From positions 100,784 through 164,783 of the forward strand of contig JADZDR010000032.1 in assembly GCA_020850945.1 (NCBI GenBank): a DNA stretch of 64,000 nucleotides, written 5' to 3'. A model generated the notes under the pieces. The model did no database searches. It saw only the letters and a program-made list of their open reading frames with translations, and was not told the origin of the DNA. This document shows, piece after piece, positions 42,027 to 53,408 of the stretch. This DNA comes from Acidimicrobiia bacterium. Lineage in GTDB: Bacteria > Actinomycetota > Acidimicrobiia > UBA2766. The position numbers and the translations under genes were made by a program. Position 1 is the first letter of the stretch. The number at the start of each line of letters is the position of its first letter.

Positions 42027-42778
42027 AGCACCTCACGTCACTCGCGAATCCCCGCGTGAAGCGGGCCCGGTCCCTCGCCGGCGCGAGGCAGCGCCGCGCC
42101 GGCGGTTTGGTCCTGCTCGAAGGCAGGCGCCTCATTCGTAGTGCCGCAGAGGCCGGTGTCGAGTTCGAGCTCTTCACGTGTGATGCGGAGGACGACTTGG
42201 CGGCATTCGCCGTCGAGTCGTTCGTGGTCGACGCCCACGTCCTGCGTGAGATCGCGACGACTGTGCATCCCCAAGACGTGGTTGCCGTCGCCCGCTGGGC
42301 GCCCGACCGGACGGTTCCCAGAGGGGTGGTACGGGCCGTGGTCCTCTGCCGCATGTCCGACCCCGGCAACGTGGGCACGATCGTGCGCACGGCGGCGGCC
42401 CTGGGAGTGGATGCCGTGGTCACGACGCGGGGGAGCTGCGATCTCACGAACCCGAAAGTCCTGCGGGCATCGGCAGGCGCCGTGTTCTCCGTCGGGCTCG
42501 GCGCCGACCTCGACTCGGACGACGTGTTCGAGTATCTCGGATCCCGGCTGCCCCACGTGGCTGCCGTGTCGGCTGGGGGGGAGCTCCCTGCCCGCGTCCG
42601 GTCAGACTGCCGGAACGGCTTCGTGCTCTGGCTCGGCAGTGAGGCACACGGCCTCGGTTCCGAGATCCTCGAACGTGCGGGCTGCGCTGTGACGATTCCG
42701 CTCTCCCGACCGATCGAGTCCCTGAACGCCGCCACGGCGGGCGCGATCCTGCTGTGGGAGCTGTGCCAGGCCACCTAA
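42023..42778 (+). CDS. SpoU/TrmH-family RNA 2'-O-methyltransferase (TsnR-like)
   Basis: About 251 residues. The N-terminal substrate-binding domain shows [17 protein letters not shown] and [10 protein letters not shown]. The C-terminal SPOUT knot shows the three family motifs: [29 protein letters not shown] and [21 protein letters not shown]. It probably methylates 23S rRNA. The only in-frame start that keeps the conserved N-terminus is CTG 42023, whose CTGA overlaps the rplT stop; GTG 42056 is the alternative and would truncate it. The position after rplT matches mycobacterial tsnR. Confidence 0.85.
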   Translation: MKHLTSLANPRVKRARSLAGARQRRAGGLVLLEGRRLIRSAAEAGVEFELFTCDAEDDLAAFAVESFVVDAHVLREIATTVHPQDVVAVARWAPDRTVPRGVVRAVVLCRMSDPGNVGTIVRTAAALGVDAVVTTRGSCDLTNPKVLRASAGAVFSVGLGADLDSDDVFEYLGSRLPHVAAVSAGGELPARVRSDCRNGFVLWLGSEAHGLGSEILERAGCAVTIPLSRPIESLNAATAGAILLWELCQAT

Positions 42779-42823
42779 GGTGATGTGTGCAGCGTCGTTT
42801 CGCGAAGAGGAGTGGAGTGGGCC

Positions 42824-44149
42824 GTGTCCGACCCTGATCGACCGAACCCGGGCTCGGGTCAGCCGGGTGGCACATGGCCGCGGCCTCCGTCGGATTTCAG
42901 CCCGCCTCCACCCCAGCCCTACACGAACGAGGCGTGGACGAAACCGCCACCGCCACCACCCAGCAGCGCGCCGGGCGGAAGGTGGGGGCCGCCGCAAGCC
43001 CCCGGCGGGTGGCCCGGGTATGAGCCACCGTCACCCGGCCCGCAACGCCCCAAGTCCAACGCCACCCGCAACCTCCTGATCGGCCTCGCCGTGGCAGCCC
43101 TCGTCCTCGTCTTCGCGGTGCCCCTCGCGCTCACCCGCCTCGTCGACCGGGACGACGCCCTCTCTCCCTTCGATACGGATGGTCCCGGCAACGATCTGCC
43201 ACCCGGCCCGAACGAGGAAGGTCAACCCGGCCCGCAACCGGGGCAGCCCTTCCAGCCGGACAGCCTCGCCGTGGGCGGGGGTTCGGTCTGGGTCTCCGAC
43301 CTCGCGTGCGGGATCGTGGTCCGCATCGACACCGCAACCGAGGAGATAGCCGCCGCGATCGACACCGGCGGGTCCGCCTCGGGTGTGGCGTTCGCCGACG
43401 ATTCCGCCTGGATCGGCAACCGTGTGGAGGAGCACGTCGTCCGCATCGATCCTTCGACGAACAGGTCGGAGGCCGCGGTCGAGCTCGAAGGCGGGTCGCT
43501 CGGCCTCGCGTCCGGTGCCGGTGCGGTCTGGGCCGCGGACGAGTCCGAGAACCAGCTCCACCGGATCGACCCGGTGACGAACACGCTCGCGGCAACGATC
43601 GAGGTCGGCGAGTTCCCGCACTACGTCGCGGCCGGGGAGACCGGCGTCTGGGTCACGAACTCGGGAGACGACACGGTGTCGCGCATCGATCCGGCGACGA
43701 ACAGGGTCACCGCCACTGTCGAGGTGGGCCTCGGCCCTCTCCATGTGGTCGAGGGTGGGGGCAGTGTCTGGGTCACGAACACCGGGAGCGCCACGGTATC
43801 CCGCATCGACCCTGCGACGAACAAGGTGGTGGCGACGATCAAGGTGGACCCCAATCCGCATGCCCTTGCCTTCGCCAACGGGGCGGTATGGGTCGGGAAC
43901 GAGAGCGGGACCCTGTCCAAGATCGATCCCGCCACGAACAACGACACGGAGATCTCGGGCACCTTCCTCGTCTCGATCGACATGGCGGTGGACGGTACGA
44001 ACATCTGGGTTGCGGATGCGCCGGCCGGATCCGTGGTGAAGCTCGACACGGCCACGGGCGCGATCGACTCGACGATCGATCTCGCCGAGTACGGCGACTG
44101 CGCGCGACTCCGCGAGGACGCGGTGCCACCCGAGCCGTCGGCCGTGTGA
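42824..44149 (+). CDS. Membrane-anchored beta-propeller protein (YncE/Vgb-like)
   Basis: About 441 residues. A Pro/Gly-rich cytoplasmic tail (1-85) is followed by one TM helix (LLIGLAVAALVLVFAVPLAL), a short linker, then about seven repeats of ~42 residues. Each repeat has the pattern SVWV-x-N/D and V-x-RIDPATN, for example GGSVWVTNTGSATVSRIDPATN. This is the repeat of YncE and virginiamycin B lyase-like propellers; no catalytic site is evident. GTG 42824 is chosen because GGAG lies 6 nt upstream; the GTG at 42785 is an alternative. Role unknown, extracytoplasmic. Confidence 0.8.
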   Translation: MSDPDRPNPGSGQPGGTWPRPPSDFSPPPPQPYTNEAWTKPPPPPPSSAPGGRWGPPQAPGGWPGYEPPSPGPQRPKSNATRNLLIGLAVAALVLVFAVPLALTRLVDRDDALSPFDTDGPGNDLPPGPNEEGQPGPQPGQPFQPDSLAVGGGSVWVSDLACGIVVRIDTATEEIAAAIDTGGSASGVAFADDSAWIGNRVEEHVVRIDPSTNRSEAAVELEGGSLGLASGAGAVWAADESENQLHRIDPVTNTLAATIEVGEFPHYVAAGETGVWVTNSGDDTVSRIDPATNRVTATVEVGLGPLHVVEGGGSVWVTNTGSATVSRIDPATNKVVATIKVDPNPHALAFANGAVWVGNESGTLSKIDPATNNDTEISGTFLVSIDMAVDGTNIWVADAPAGSVVKLDTATGAIDSTIDLAEYGDCARLREDAVPPEPSAV

Positions 44150-44191
44150 TCGCAAGGGTGCCGGTTGTCCGGAGGGGTCCGTTCGTCTGAC

Positions 44192-44197
44192 TAGCTT
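44192..44197 (+). promoter_or_regulatory. -10 box of PAS histidine kinase, leaderless-type
   Basis: TAGCTT is 8 nt before the ATG at 44206. Confidence 0.5.
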
Positions 44198-44205
44198 GTC
44201 AGCGG

Positions 44206-45273
44206 ATGTTGCCGGACTCAGCGCTCCTCGACAGCGTGGCCTCGCCCGACGCGATGCTGAGCGTCGACGCGTCCGGAATCGTGGTCGGTGTGAACTCGCA
44301 GGTGGAGCGACTCCTCGGCTGGCACGAGGAAGAGCTGTTGTGGGACTCCTTCTTCGGACGACTCCAACCCCGCGATGCCGAGGGCTTCTACGTCGAATCC
44401 TGGCCCCGCGTCGTCCACCTGCGGATCGTGCGGGCCGTCCCCCAGTTCGAAGTGGACCTGATGCATGTCGGGGGCAGGATGGTCAAGTGCGCTCTCACGG
44501 CGCGCCTGCAGCGCAAGGCGGGTGAGTTCGCGGGAGCAGTGATCAGCCTGCGAGACCTCGCGGGCCGGCGCCTCGAGAGCGGCGCTGCCCGCATGGTCGC
44601 GACCGTGGCACACGAGATCCGCGCGCCTCTGACCGGCGTGCGCGGCTTTGCATCCCTCCTCCTTCGCAAGGGTGACGCCGTGACGTCCGACCAGCGCGAG
44701 GAGATGTTGGGCCAGATCGTCACCGAAGCCGAGCGCATGACGCGTCTCGTGGGTGAGTTGCTCGACGTGAGCAGGCTCGAGGCCGGACGGCTCATCCTCG
44801 CGAGCGAGCGTGTGTCCGTGGCCGATGTCGTGTCGCGGGCCGTCGCCCAGGCGAGGTCGGCGGTCGAGGGCGCGGGAGGTGTCGAGATCGATGTCGACGT
44901 GTCCCCAGAACACGCCGTGATCGGTGATCCCGACAAGGTCCTCCAGATCGTGGCCAACCTCGTCGAGAACGCCGTCAAGTACGGGGATGCGCCTCTCACG
45001 GTCTCCTCGCGGAGTCTGCCCGAGCGCGAAGAGACCGAGATCGGCGTGCACGACACCGGCTACATCCCGCCTGAGATCCTGCCGCGGATCTTCTCCAAGT
45101 ACTGGCGGCGTGAGCGCCCGGGGCGACCGAGTGGCACGGGTCTCGGCCTGTACATATCCAAGGGGCTTGCCGAGGCGCAGGACGGCCGCCTCGAGGCGAC
45201 TTCGAGCGTGGCCGGAGGAACGACCTTCACCGTGCGCCTCCCGGGCGCCGCTGACTCCCACGGGGCCGGATAA
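44206..45273 (+). CDS. Cytoplasmic PAS-domain histidine kinase
   Basis: 355 residues, no membrane segments. The N-terminal PAS domain (about 8-120) shows SVDASGIVVGVNSQVERLLGW. HisKA has H-box VATVAHEIRAPLTGVRGF. The ATPase domain has N-box NLVENAVKYG, a D-T-G box (HDTGYIPPE) and G2 GTGLGLYISKGLAEAQ. The usual DxGxGI of G1 is DTGYIP, a mild deviation. No cognate regulator adjoins; the receiver proteins at 11-12.7 kb are possible partners only by inference. Confidence 0.85.
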   Translation: MLPDSALLDSVASPDAMLSVDASGIVVGVNSQVERLLGWHEEELLWDSFFGRLQPRDAEGFYVESWPRVVHLRIVRAVPQFEVDLMHVGGRMVKCALTARLQRKAGEFAGAVISLRDLAGRRLESGAARMVATVAHEIRAPLTGVRGFASLLLRKGDAVTSDQREEMLGQIVTEAERMTRLVGELLDVSRLEAGRLILASERVSVADVVSRAVAQARSAVEGAGGVEIDVDVSPEHAVIGDPDKVLQIVANLVENAVKYGDAPLTVSSRSLPEREETEIGVHDTGYIPPEILPRIFSKYWRRERPGRPSGTGLGLYISKGLAEAQDGRLEATSSVAGGTTFTVRLPGAADSHGAG

Positions 45274-45302
45274 GCGGGTCGCCCCGTCCTGGGAGCGGTT
45301 CT

Positions 45303-45308
45303 TATACT
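45303..45308 (+). promoter_or_regulatory. -10 box of pheST
   Basis: TATACT, with transcription expected near 45315, a ~23-nt leader, GGAG at 45327-45330 and the CTG start at 45338. No convincing -35. Confidence 0.5.
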
Positions 45309-45337
45309 CCGAGGGTTCCCCGGACCGGAGACCTCAC

Positions 45338-46383
45338 CTGGACATCGGCGCACTCACCGAGGAGATAGACGGCATCGCCGCGGCGGCTGTGGAGGAGATC
45401 GAGCGCGCCGGTGACTTCGAGGCCCTCGATGCCGCGAGATCGACGGTGTTCGGACGCAAGTCGCGCCTGACCGAGATCCGGCGTGGGCTGGCCGAGGCGC
45501 CACCCGACGTGAAGCCGGTTCTCGGCAAGGCGCTCGGTGAGGCGAATCGCCGTGTCGAGACCGCCTGTGACGCGCGGCGCGCTGTGCTCGACCTCGCACG
45601 CGAGGCCGAGATGCTGGAGCGGGAGCGCCTCGACCTCACCCTCCCGGGACGGCGCATGCGGCACGGCCACCGGCACGTGATCACGCGCGTGATCCGCGAG
45701 ATGTGCGACGTCTTCCTGTCGATGGGGTACCGAGTCGCGTCCGGGCCCGAGGTCGAGACGGAGTGGTACAACTTCGAGGCGCTCAACATCCCGGCGTGGC
45801 ATCCGGCCCGGTCCGAGATGGACACGTTGTACGTCGATACGAGTGGGACCGACGGCACAGGCGCCGACCGGGTCCCGGACGCGACGGAGGCGACACTTCT
45901 CCGCACGCATACCTCACCCGTCCAGGTGCGGCTCATGGAGTCGACGCAACCGCCCCTCTACCACGTGATGCCGGGCCGCGTCTTCCGCAACGAGACGCAG
46001 GATGCAACGCACAGCGCCCAGTTCCACCAGGTCGAGGGGCTCGTCGTCGATTCCGACGTGACGTTCGGCGACATGGCGGGCACGATCGAGCACTTCTGTC
46101 ACGAGTACTTCGGTCCGGGTTACGACATCAGGCTCTTCCCGGACTTCTTCCCGTTCACGGAGCCGTCGGCGGGGCTCGAAGTGTGGTGGGAGGACAAGTG
46201 GCTCGAGATCGCCGGCCTCGGCATGGTCGACCCCAACGTCCTCCGCAACGTCGGCTTCGACCCGGAGACCTGGCAGGGGTTCGCGTTCGGTTTCGGTGTC
46301 GAGCGGGTCGCCATGCTGCGCTACGGCATCGACGACATCAGGACCTTCTACAACAACGACGTCCGGTTCCTGGAGCAGTTCGT

Positions 46384-46387
<4 letters not shown>
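45338..46387 (+). CDS. pheS: Phenylalanine-tRNA ligase alpha subunit, CTG start
   Basis: About 349 residues. The N-terminal coiled coil is followed by the class II catalytic core: MCDVFLSMGYRVASGPEVE, HPARSEMDTLYV, LLRTHTSPVQVRLM, PGRVFRNETQDATHSAQFHQ, and motif 3 GFAFGFGVERVAMLRYGIDD. No ATG, GTG or TTG occurs in frame near the conserved start; CTG 45338 has GGAG 7 nt upstream and follows a TATACT promoter, so CTG initiation is likely. The stop overlaps pheT (ATGA). Confidence 0.92.
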
Positions 46388-48786
<2,399 letters not shown>

Positions 48787-48823
48787 CGTCTCGCCGTGGA
48801 CTCCGACTGCCTGTCGACGGGGG

Positions 48824-49390
48824 TCAGCGGCCGAAGACCCCGATCGCGTCGGCGATGAGGGCGAGGCCGAAGACGGCGAAGAGGGCGGCGGAGATCAAGC
48901 GGACGGTGCGCTTCGGGAGGCGTGCCCCGAGCACGTTGCCGACGAGGATCGCGACGCCGCCGGCGGCGATGACACCGGCTGTGCCCCCCAGCCAGACGAG
49001 CACGGGGTTCCCCCGCGCGGCAAGGGCACCGGCGGTGAGCATCGTCTTGTCGCCGAGCTCGGCAATGAAGATCGCGGCCGCGACGGCGAGGACCACGGAC
49101 CTGTCTCCGATCTCGACCTCCTCCTCGCCGTCGTCACCCAGCAGGGTCCAGGCGGCGAAGCCGAGGAAGAGGAGGCCGGCGCCGATCGAGATCGCCGTCG
49201 TCGGCAGGGCCGTGCCGAGCAGGCCACCGACGACGACGGCGAGGCCCTGGGCGAGCATCTGGGCTATGGCCATGCCGGCGAGGACGGGGAGGGGCCGGTA
49301 GCGGGCGGCGAGGCTGAGTGCCACGAGTTGGGTCTTGTCGCCGAGCTCGGCGACGAAGACGAGGCCGAAGGCGATGAGCAGCGATTCCAC
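48824..49390 (-). CDS. GDT1/TMEM165 (UPF0016) family divalent cation transporter
   Basis: 188 residues, six hydrophobic segments arranged as an inverted repeat of three. The signature E-x-G-D-K-[TS] occurs twice: VFVAELGDKTQLVAL and IFIAELGDKTMLTAG. Family members export Mn2+ (MneA type) or exchange Ca2+/Mn2+ with protons. The central loop is acidic (GDDGEEEVEIGD). GTG start at 49390. It is convergent with pheT; GCTGAC/GTCAGC around both stops are complementary. Confidence 0.88.
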   Translation of the reverse strand: MESLLIAFGLVFVAELGDKTQLVALSLAARYRPLPVLAGMAIAQMLAQGLAVVVGGLLGTALPTTAISIGAGLLFLGFAAWTLLGDDGEEEVEIGDRSVVLAVAAAIFIAELGDKTMLTAGALAARGNPVLVWLGGTAGVIAAGGVAILVGNVLGARLPKRTVRLISAALFAVFGLALIADAIGVFGR

Positions 49391-49429
49391 CGGTGCGCTA
49401 CCTCTTCACTGTCGCCGAGCCGAGCCCCG

Positions 49430-50239
49430 TCAGGGGGTCGAGGCCGGATCCTCGAAGCGGGGTGGGCGCTTCTCGAAGTTCGCCTGCACGGCCTCGAGCT
49501 GGTTCGGACTGCCGACGAGGCGGAGCTGGGATTCCTCCTCGAGGAGGAGACCGGCGGCGTCGCTCTCGGCCGCGCTCTCCTCGATGAGACGCTTGCCGAG
49601 GCGTATCGCGTCCGGGTTCTTGGCGGCGATCTCACCTGCGAGCGCGAGAGCTGCGGCGAGGGGGTCGGGGGCGATGCGGGTCGCGAGGCCGATGCGCACC
49701 GCCTCGTCGGCGTCGACCACACGTCCAGTCCATGTGAGCTCCTTTGCGACGTCGATGCCGACGAGGCGCGGGAGGAGTTGGGGACCGCACATGTCCGGGA
49801 TCAGGCCCCACTTGATCTCCATGACCGACATCGTCGCCTCCGGGTGCAGGATGCGGATGTCGGCCCCGAGCGCGATCTGGCAGCCACCACCGTAGGCCTG
49901 GCCGTGTACGGCTGCGATCACGGGTACGGGCAGGGTGTGCCAACCCCAGACGGCCTGCTGGGCCGTGTTGGCGGGTGAACCCTCGTCTCGGGCGAGGAGG
50001 TTCACGCGTGGTCCCTCCGCCGTGCCGGCGAAGACACCGAAGTCGAGTCCGGCGCAGAACGCGGCACCCTCACCGGAGAGGACCACGACGCGAACCGACG
50101 TGTCCCCGGCCAGCTCCTCGACGGCATCGAGGATGCCGGCGAACATCGCGTAGTCGAGGGCGTTTCGCTTCTCGGGTCGGTTGAGACGGACATCGGCGAT
50201 TCCGGCGGGGGACACGTCGATCTTCACCCGGTCGTGCAT
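49430..50239 (-). CDS. Enoyl-CoA hydratase/isomerase family (crotonase) protein
   Basis: 269 residues. Crotonase fold landmarks: IADVRLNRPEKRNALD, the first oxyanion-hole region GEGAAFCAGLDF, and PVIAAVHGQAYGGGCQIALGADIRI. At the hydratase catalytic Glu positions the sequence reads VMEIKWGLIPDMCGPQLLPRLVG, so the second Glu may be replaced. It could therefore be an isomerase or another crotonase activity rather than a classical hydratase. ATG 50239 has reverse-strand TACCTT 6 nt upstream. Confidence 0.85.
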   Translation of the reverse strand: MHDRVKIDVSPAGIADVRLNRPEKRNALDYAMFAGILDAVEELAGDTSVRVVVLSGEGAAFCAGLDFGVFAGTAEGPRVNLLARDEGSPANTAQQAVWGWHTLPVPVIAAVHGQAYGGGCQIALGADIRILHPEATMSVMEIKWGLIPDMCGPQLLPRLVGIDVAKELTWTGRVVDADEAVRIGLATRIAPDPLAAALALAGEIAAKNPDAIRLGKRLIEESAAESDAAGLLLEEESQLRLVGSPNQLEAVQANFEKRPPRFEDPASTP

Positions 50240-50245
50240 GAAGGC

Positions 50246-50251
50246 AAGGTA
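50246..50251 (-). promoter_or_regulatory. -10 box of crotonase gene, leaderless-type
   Basis: Reverse-strand TACCTT, 6 nt from the ATG at 50239. Confidence 0.55.
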
Positions 50252-50377
50252 GCGCAGGGCAGGCAGCGCGTCCCCACCACCGCAGCCCCGGTCTCATCGG
50301 CACGGCTCGACCCCTGTGCGGGCTGCGTGAAGGGCTACCCTCGGCGGGTCGATCGCAAGCCAAGGAGATCCTCGCGC

Positions 50378-51085
50378 GTGCTCGGACGTGTGCTGGCCGT
50401 GTGCCTGCTAGCCGTCGCAGTCCTCGCCGCAGCCACGACTGCGGCCGTAACCGTGTCCTTGGCCGGCCCGTTCCCTGCCCTGCACACCGAGTTCACGACG
50501 AGCGAGCTGCCGCCCGGGACACCGCAGTCACTCGCCCTCCCGCCGGTGACGCGGGAGTGGACCCTCGACTACGTCGACGAGACGCACTGGAAGCTGGAGT
50601 TGACCGCCACGTCCGACTCCAAGGTTGCCGCCTCCGACACGCTCGGCCGACAGGTGTCCTCCGTGGGGGACTACCTCGAGGCCGACGGCACGGAGCTTCG
50701 CAGCGGGAACACGCGCTCGGGTACGGCATCCGAAGGCGAGCTCGACACGGAGGATGCGCTACCGCCGTACGTACGTGGGGCGATGGCCGACCGGGAGAAG
50801 CTCGAGAAGGACCGCCCGTCGGAACGCTTCGCTGGGCCGGAGGTGGCGGGACGTCCCACGTACGCGTGGCGTGTCGAAGCGGATATCTCGTGCCTCAACG
50901 TCTACGCCGAGTGCGGCGAACAGGCGCCCGAGGCGTTCGAGGCGCTGCGAGACCAGACGGCACATCAAGAGGAGACGTGGTTCTTCGACGACGACACGGG
51001 CTTCCCGATGGTGGAGGAGCTCAAGATCGACAACGTCGTCGTCTACTCGTATCGGGTCGGCACGCTGTCCGTCGCCGAAGCCTGA
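50378..51085 (+). CDS. Membrane-anchored extracytoplasmic protein of unknown function
   Basis: About 235 residues, no recognised family. An N-terminal hydrophobic anchor or signal (VLAVCLLAVAVLAAATTAAV) is followed by a soluble acidic domain rich in Glu/Thr/Trp. Segments WTLDYVDETHWKLELTA and ETWFFDDDTGFPMVEELKID suggest a beta-rich lipoprotein-like sandwich. Two Cys in ISCLNVYAECGE may form a disulfide. GTG 50378 is chosen for AAGGAG at 50362-50367 (10 nt, long). GTG 50327 would add a basic N-terminus and is a real alternative. Confidence 0.65.
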   Translation: MLGRVLAVCLLAVAVLAAATTAAVTVSLAGPFPALHTEFTTSELPPGTPQSLALPPVTREWTLDYVDETHWKLELTATSDSKVAASDTLGRQVSSVGDYLEADGTELRSGNTRSGTASEGELDTEDALPPYVRGAMADREKLEKDRPSERFAGPEVAGRPTYAWRVEADISCLNVYAECGEQAPEAFEALRDQTAHQEETWFFDDDTGFPMVEELKIDNVVVYSYRVGTLSVAEA

Positions 51086-51139
51086 CGCGGCGTGGGCCAG
51101 GGTCGAGGGTCGTCGCGGCGGAGCGCAGCCCTTAACTGC

Positions 51140-51155
51140 TTGCATGATCATGCAA
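51140..51155. promoter_or_regulatory. ARG box (ArgR operator)
   Basis: TTGCATGATCATGCAA is a perfect 16-bp palindrome resembling actinobacterial ARG boxes (T-G-C-A-T centre). It covers the -35 hexamer of the argC promoter, so ArgR-arginine would block polymerase. Confidence 0.8.
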
Positions 51156-51168
51156 TCAACCGTATGGT
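51140..51168 (+). promoter_or_regulatory. Promoter of the arg operon
   Basis: -35 TTGCAT (51140-51145), 17-nt spacer, -10 TATGGT (51163-51168), then 6 nt to the argC ATG, giving a leaderless transcript. Confidence 0.7.
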
Positions 51169-51174
51169 TGGCCG

Positions 51175-52206
51175 ATGAGCATACCGACTGCCGTGCTCGG
51201 CGCAAGCGGCTACTCCGGTGCCGAACTGCTCCGCCTCCTGGCCGACCACCCCGAGATCGACGTCCAGGTCGTCACGGCTGAGACCCAGGCCGACCAGAAC
51301 ATCGGCGACCTGTACGCCCACATCGCGTACTACGCCGACCTGCCGATGCGTCGCATCGAGGACAGCCAGGAGGACATCGCCGCATGCGGGCTCGTGTTCT
51401 CGGGGCTGCCGCACGGGGAATCGATGCGTGTCCTGCCCCAGATCGAGGGCGGGGTCGTGGTGGATCTCTCCGGTGACTTCCGTCTCGACGACCAGGTCGT
51501 CTACGAGCGCTGGTACGGACGGGAACACAGCGCCGGCGAGTACATGGAGGACTGGACGTACGGGCTGCCCGAGCTCTTCCGGGACGACATCCGCGAGTCA
51601 GATCGGATCGCGAGCCCCGGCTGCTACCCGACGGCCGCCGTCCTCGCGATCGCGCCGCTCATCGCCTCCGACACCGTGCAGGGTGTCGTCGTCGTCGACG
51701 CCGTGTCCGGTACGTCCGGCGCGGGCCGCACGCCGAAGCCCAACCTCCACTTCGCCCACGTCGCCGAGAACTTCGGGGCTTACCGGATCGCACACCACCA
51801 GCACACGCCGGAGATCGAGTACGCCGTCGCTCTCGCCACCGACCGGGATGTGCAGGTGAGCTTCACCGCGCATCTCGCCCCCATGGTGCGTGGGATCCAC
51901 GCCACGGTATCCGCCCAACTCAGAGACGGTGTCGACGCTGCAACCGTCCACGCAGCCGTCGAAGACGCCTACGCGGACGAGGAGTTCGTCGTCGTACAGG
52001 CGGTCCCACCGTCGACGAAGCAGGTGCGGGGATCGAACCTCGCGGTTCTCCACGTGGTCGTGGACGAGCGAGTCGGTCGTGTGATCGTGGCCGGCGTCAT
52101 CGACAACCTCGTGAAAGGCGCCGCCGGGCAGGCGATCCAGAACGCGAACATCGCGCTCGGCTTCGACGAGGGTCTCGGCCTACCCGTGGAGGGGGTGTAT
52201 CCGTGA
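51175..52206 (+). CDS. argC: N-acetyl-gamma-glutamyl-phosphate reductase
   Basis: 343 residues, arginine synthesis step 3. NADP-binding AVLGASGYSGAELLRLLADHP, catalytic Cys in IASPGCYPTA, and GTSGAGR, then IAHHQHTPE. First gene of an eight-gene operon; its TGA overlaps the argJ GTG (GTGA). A -10 box sits 6 nt before the ATG and an ARG box covers the -35. Confidence 0.96.
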   Translation: MSIPTAVLGASGYSGAELLRLLADHPEIDVQVVTAETQADQNIGDLYAHIAYYADLPMRRIEDSQEDIAACGLVFSGLPHGESMRVLPQIEGGVVVDLSGDFRLDDQVVYERWYGREHSAGEYMEDWTYGLPELFRDDIRESDRIASPGCYPTAAVLAIAPLIASDTVQGVVVVDAVSGTSGAGRTPKPNLHFAHVAENFGAYRIAHHQHTPEIEYAVALATDRDVQVSFTAHLAPMVRGIHATVSAQLRDGVDAATVHAAVEDAYADEEFVVVQAVPPSTKQVRGSNLAVLHVVVDERVGRVIVAGVIDNLVKGAAGQAIQNANIALGFDEGLGLPVEGVYP

Positions 52207-53408
52207 GCGCAGCGGGGGTGGGTGTCTGCGCGGCGCAGGGCTGGTCGGCGGCCGGTGTCCCCGCTGGGATCAAGGGCGGTGGCGCCAAGGATGTGGCCGT
52301 CATCGCGTCGGGACCGCCGGCGCGGGCCGCCGCCGTGTTCACGCGCAACCTGGTACGCGCCGCCCCGGTCATCGTGTCGATGCGCAGACTCGCCCGTCAC
52401 GGGGCGTTCCGGGCCGTCGTGGTGAGCTCGGGGAACGCGAACGCTGCAACGGGTGAAGCCGGGATCGACGTGGCCGAGTCCATGTGTGGGGGAGTGGCGT
52501 CCACTCTCGGATGTGAGGCCGAGGAGGTCCTCATCGCCCAGACCGGGCTGATCGGCGTCGAGCTCGACGCCCAGATCGCAGTCCGCGGAGCCGAGGCTGC
52601 CGCGAGGCGAGTCTCAGCCGACGGAGGCATGGATGCCGCCCGCGCGATACTCACGACGGACACTGTCGAGAAGATCGCCGTCGAGAAGTGCCGGGTCGAT
52701 GGCGGCGAGGTGGCAGTAGGCGGGATCGCGAAGGGTGCGGCCATGCTCGCGCCGTCGATGGCCACGATGCTCGCCGTCGTTACGACGGATGCGGCCGCCG
52801 CGCCGGCAGTGCTGCGACGTGCCCTCGGCGCAGCCATGGAGGAGTCCTTCCATTCCGTCTTCGTGGACGGATGCACGTCGACGAACGACACCGTGTTGCT
52901 CCTCGCGAACGGCGCCGCGGGAACCCGGGAGATCGAGACCCGGGAGGACCCCGCCTATGCGCCTTTCGCAGGCGCGGTCGCAGCGGTGTGCCGGTCTCTT
53001 GCCCGGCAGATGGCTGCCGACGCGGAGGGGGCGACGAAGCTGGTCACCGTCGACGTGACCGGCGCTGCGAGCGACGCGGACGCGCGCTGTGTCGCCCGCG
53101 CTGTCGCCGGATCACTGCTGGTCAAGTGCTCGCTCGCGGGTGAGGATCCCTACTGGGGTCGCGTCCTCGCCGATGCCGGGGCGAGTGGTGCCGTCTTCGA
53201 CCCGTCCGCCTGTGAGATCAGCTATGGCGGGGTGGTCGTGTGCCGGGGAGGTGTCGCCGTGGCACACGACACGGCGGCGGTCACTGCCCACATGCGAGGC
53301 CGCGACATCGTGATCGGTATCGACCTCGGCTCTGGGGCGGGACGGGCCGAGGTGTGGGGAAGCGACCTCACGCACGACTACGTCGACGAGAACATGGGGA
53401 CGTCGTGA
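52203..53408 (+). CDS. argJ: Glutamate N-acetyltransferase / amino-acid acetyltransferase
   Basis: 401 residues. It recycles the acetyl group from N-acetylornithine to glutamate. The self-cleavage site is seen as KGAAMLAPSMATML, cut between Ala and Thr in family members; the common K-G-x-G-M is K-G-A-A-M here. Also FVDGCTSTNDTVLLLANG and CSLAGEDPYWGRVLAD. GTG start overlapping argC, stop overlapping argB. Confidence 0.95.
   Translation: MSAAGVGVCAAQGWSAAGVPAGIKGGGAKDVAVIASGPPARAAAVFTRNLVRAAPVIVSMRRLARHGAFRAVVVSSGNANAATGEAGIDVAESMCGGVASTLGCEAEEVLIAQTGLIGVELDAQIAVRGAEAAARRVSADGGMDAARAILTTDTVEKIAVEKCRVDGGEVAVGGIAKGAAMLAPSMATMLAVVTTDAAAAPAVLRRALGAAMEESFHSVFVDGCTSTNDTVLLLANGAAGTREIETREDPAYAPFAGAVAAVCRSLARQMAADAEGATKLVTVDVTGAASDADARCVARAVAGSLLVKCSLAGEDPYWGRVLADAGASGAVFDPSACEISYGGVVVCRGGVAVAHDTAAVTAHMRGRDIVIGIDLGSGAGRAEVWGSDLTHDYVDENMGTS

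Noticed and set aside
53240..53404. Upstream extension of argB to 53240
   Set aside because: It overlaps the argJ coding region entirely; the GTG at 53405 in a GTGA overlap is consistent with the rest of the operon.
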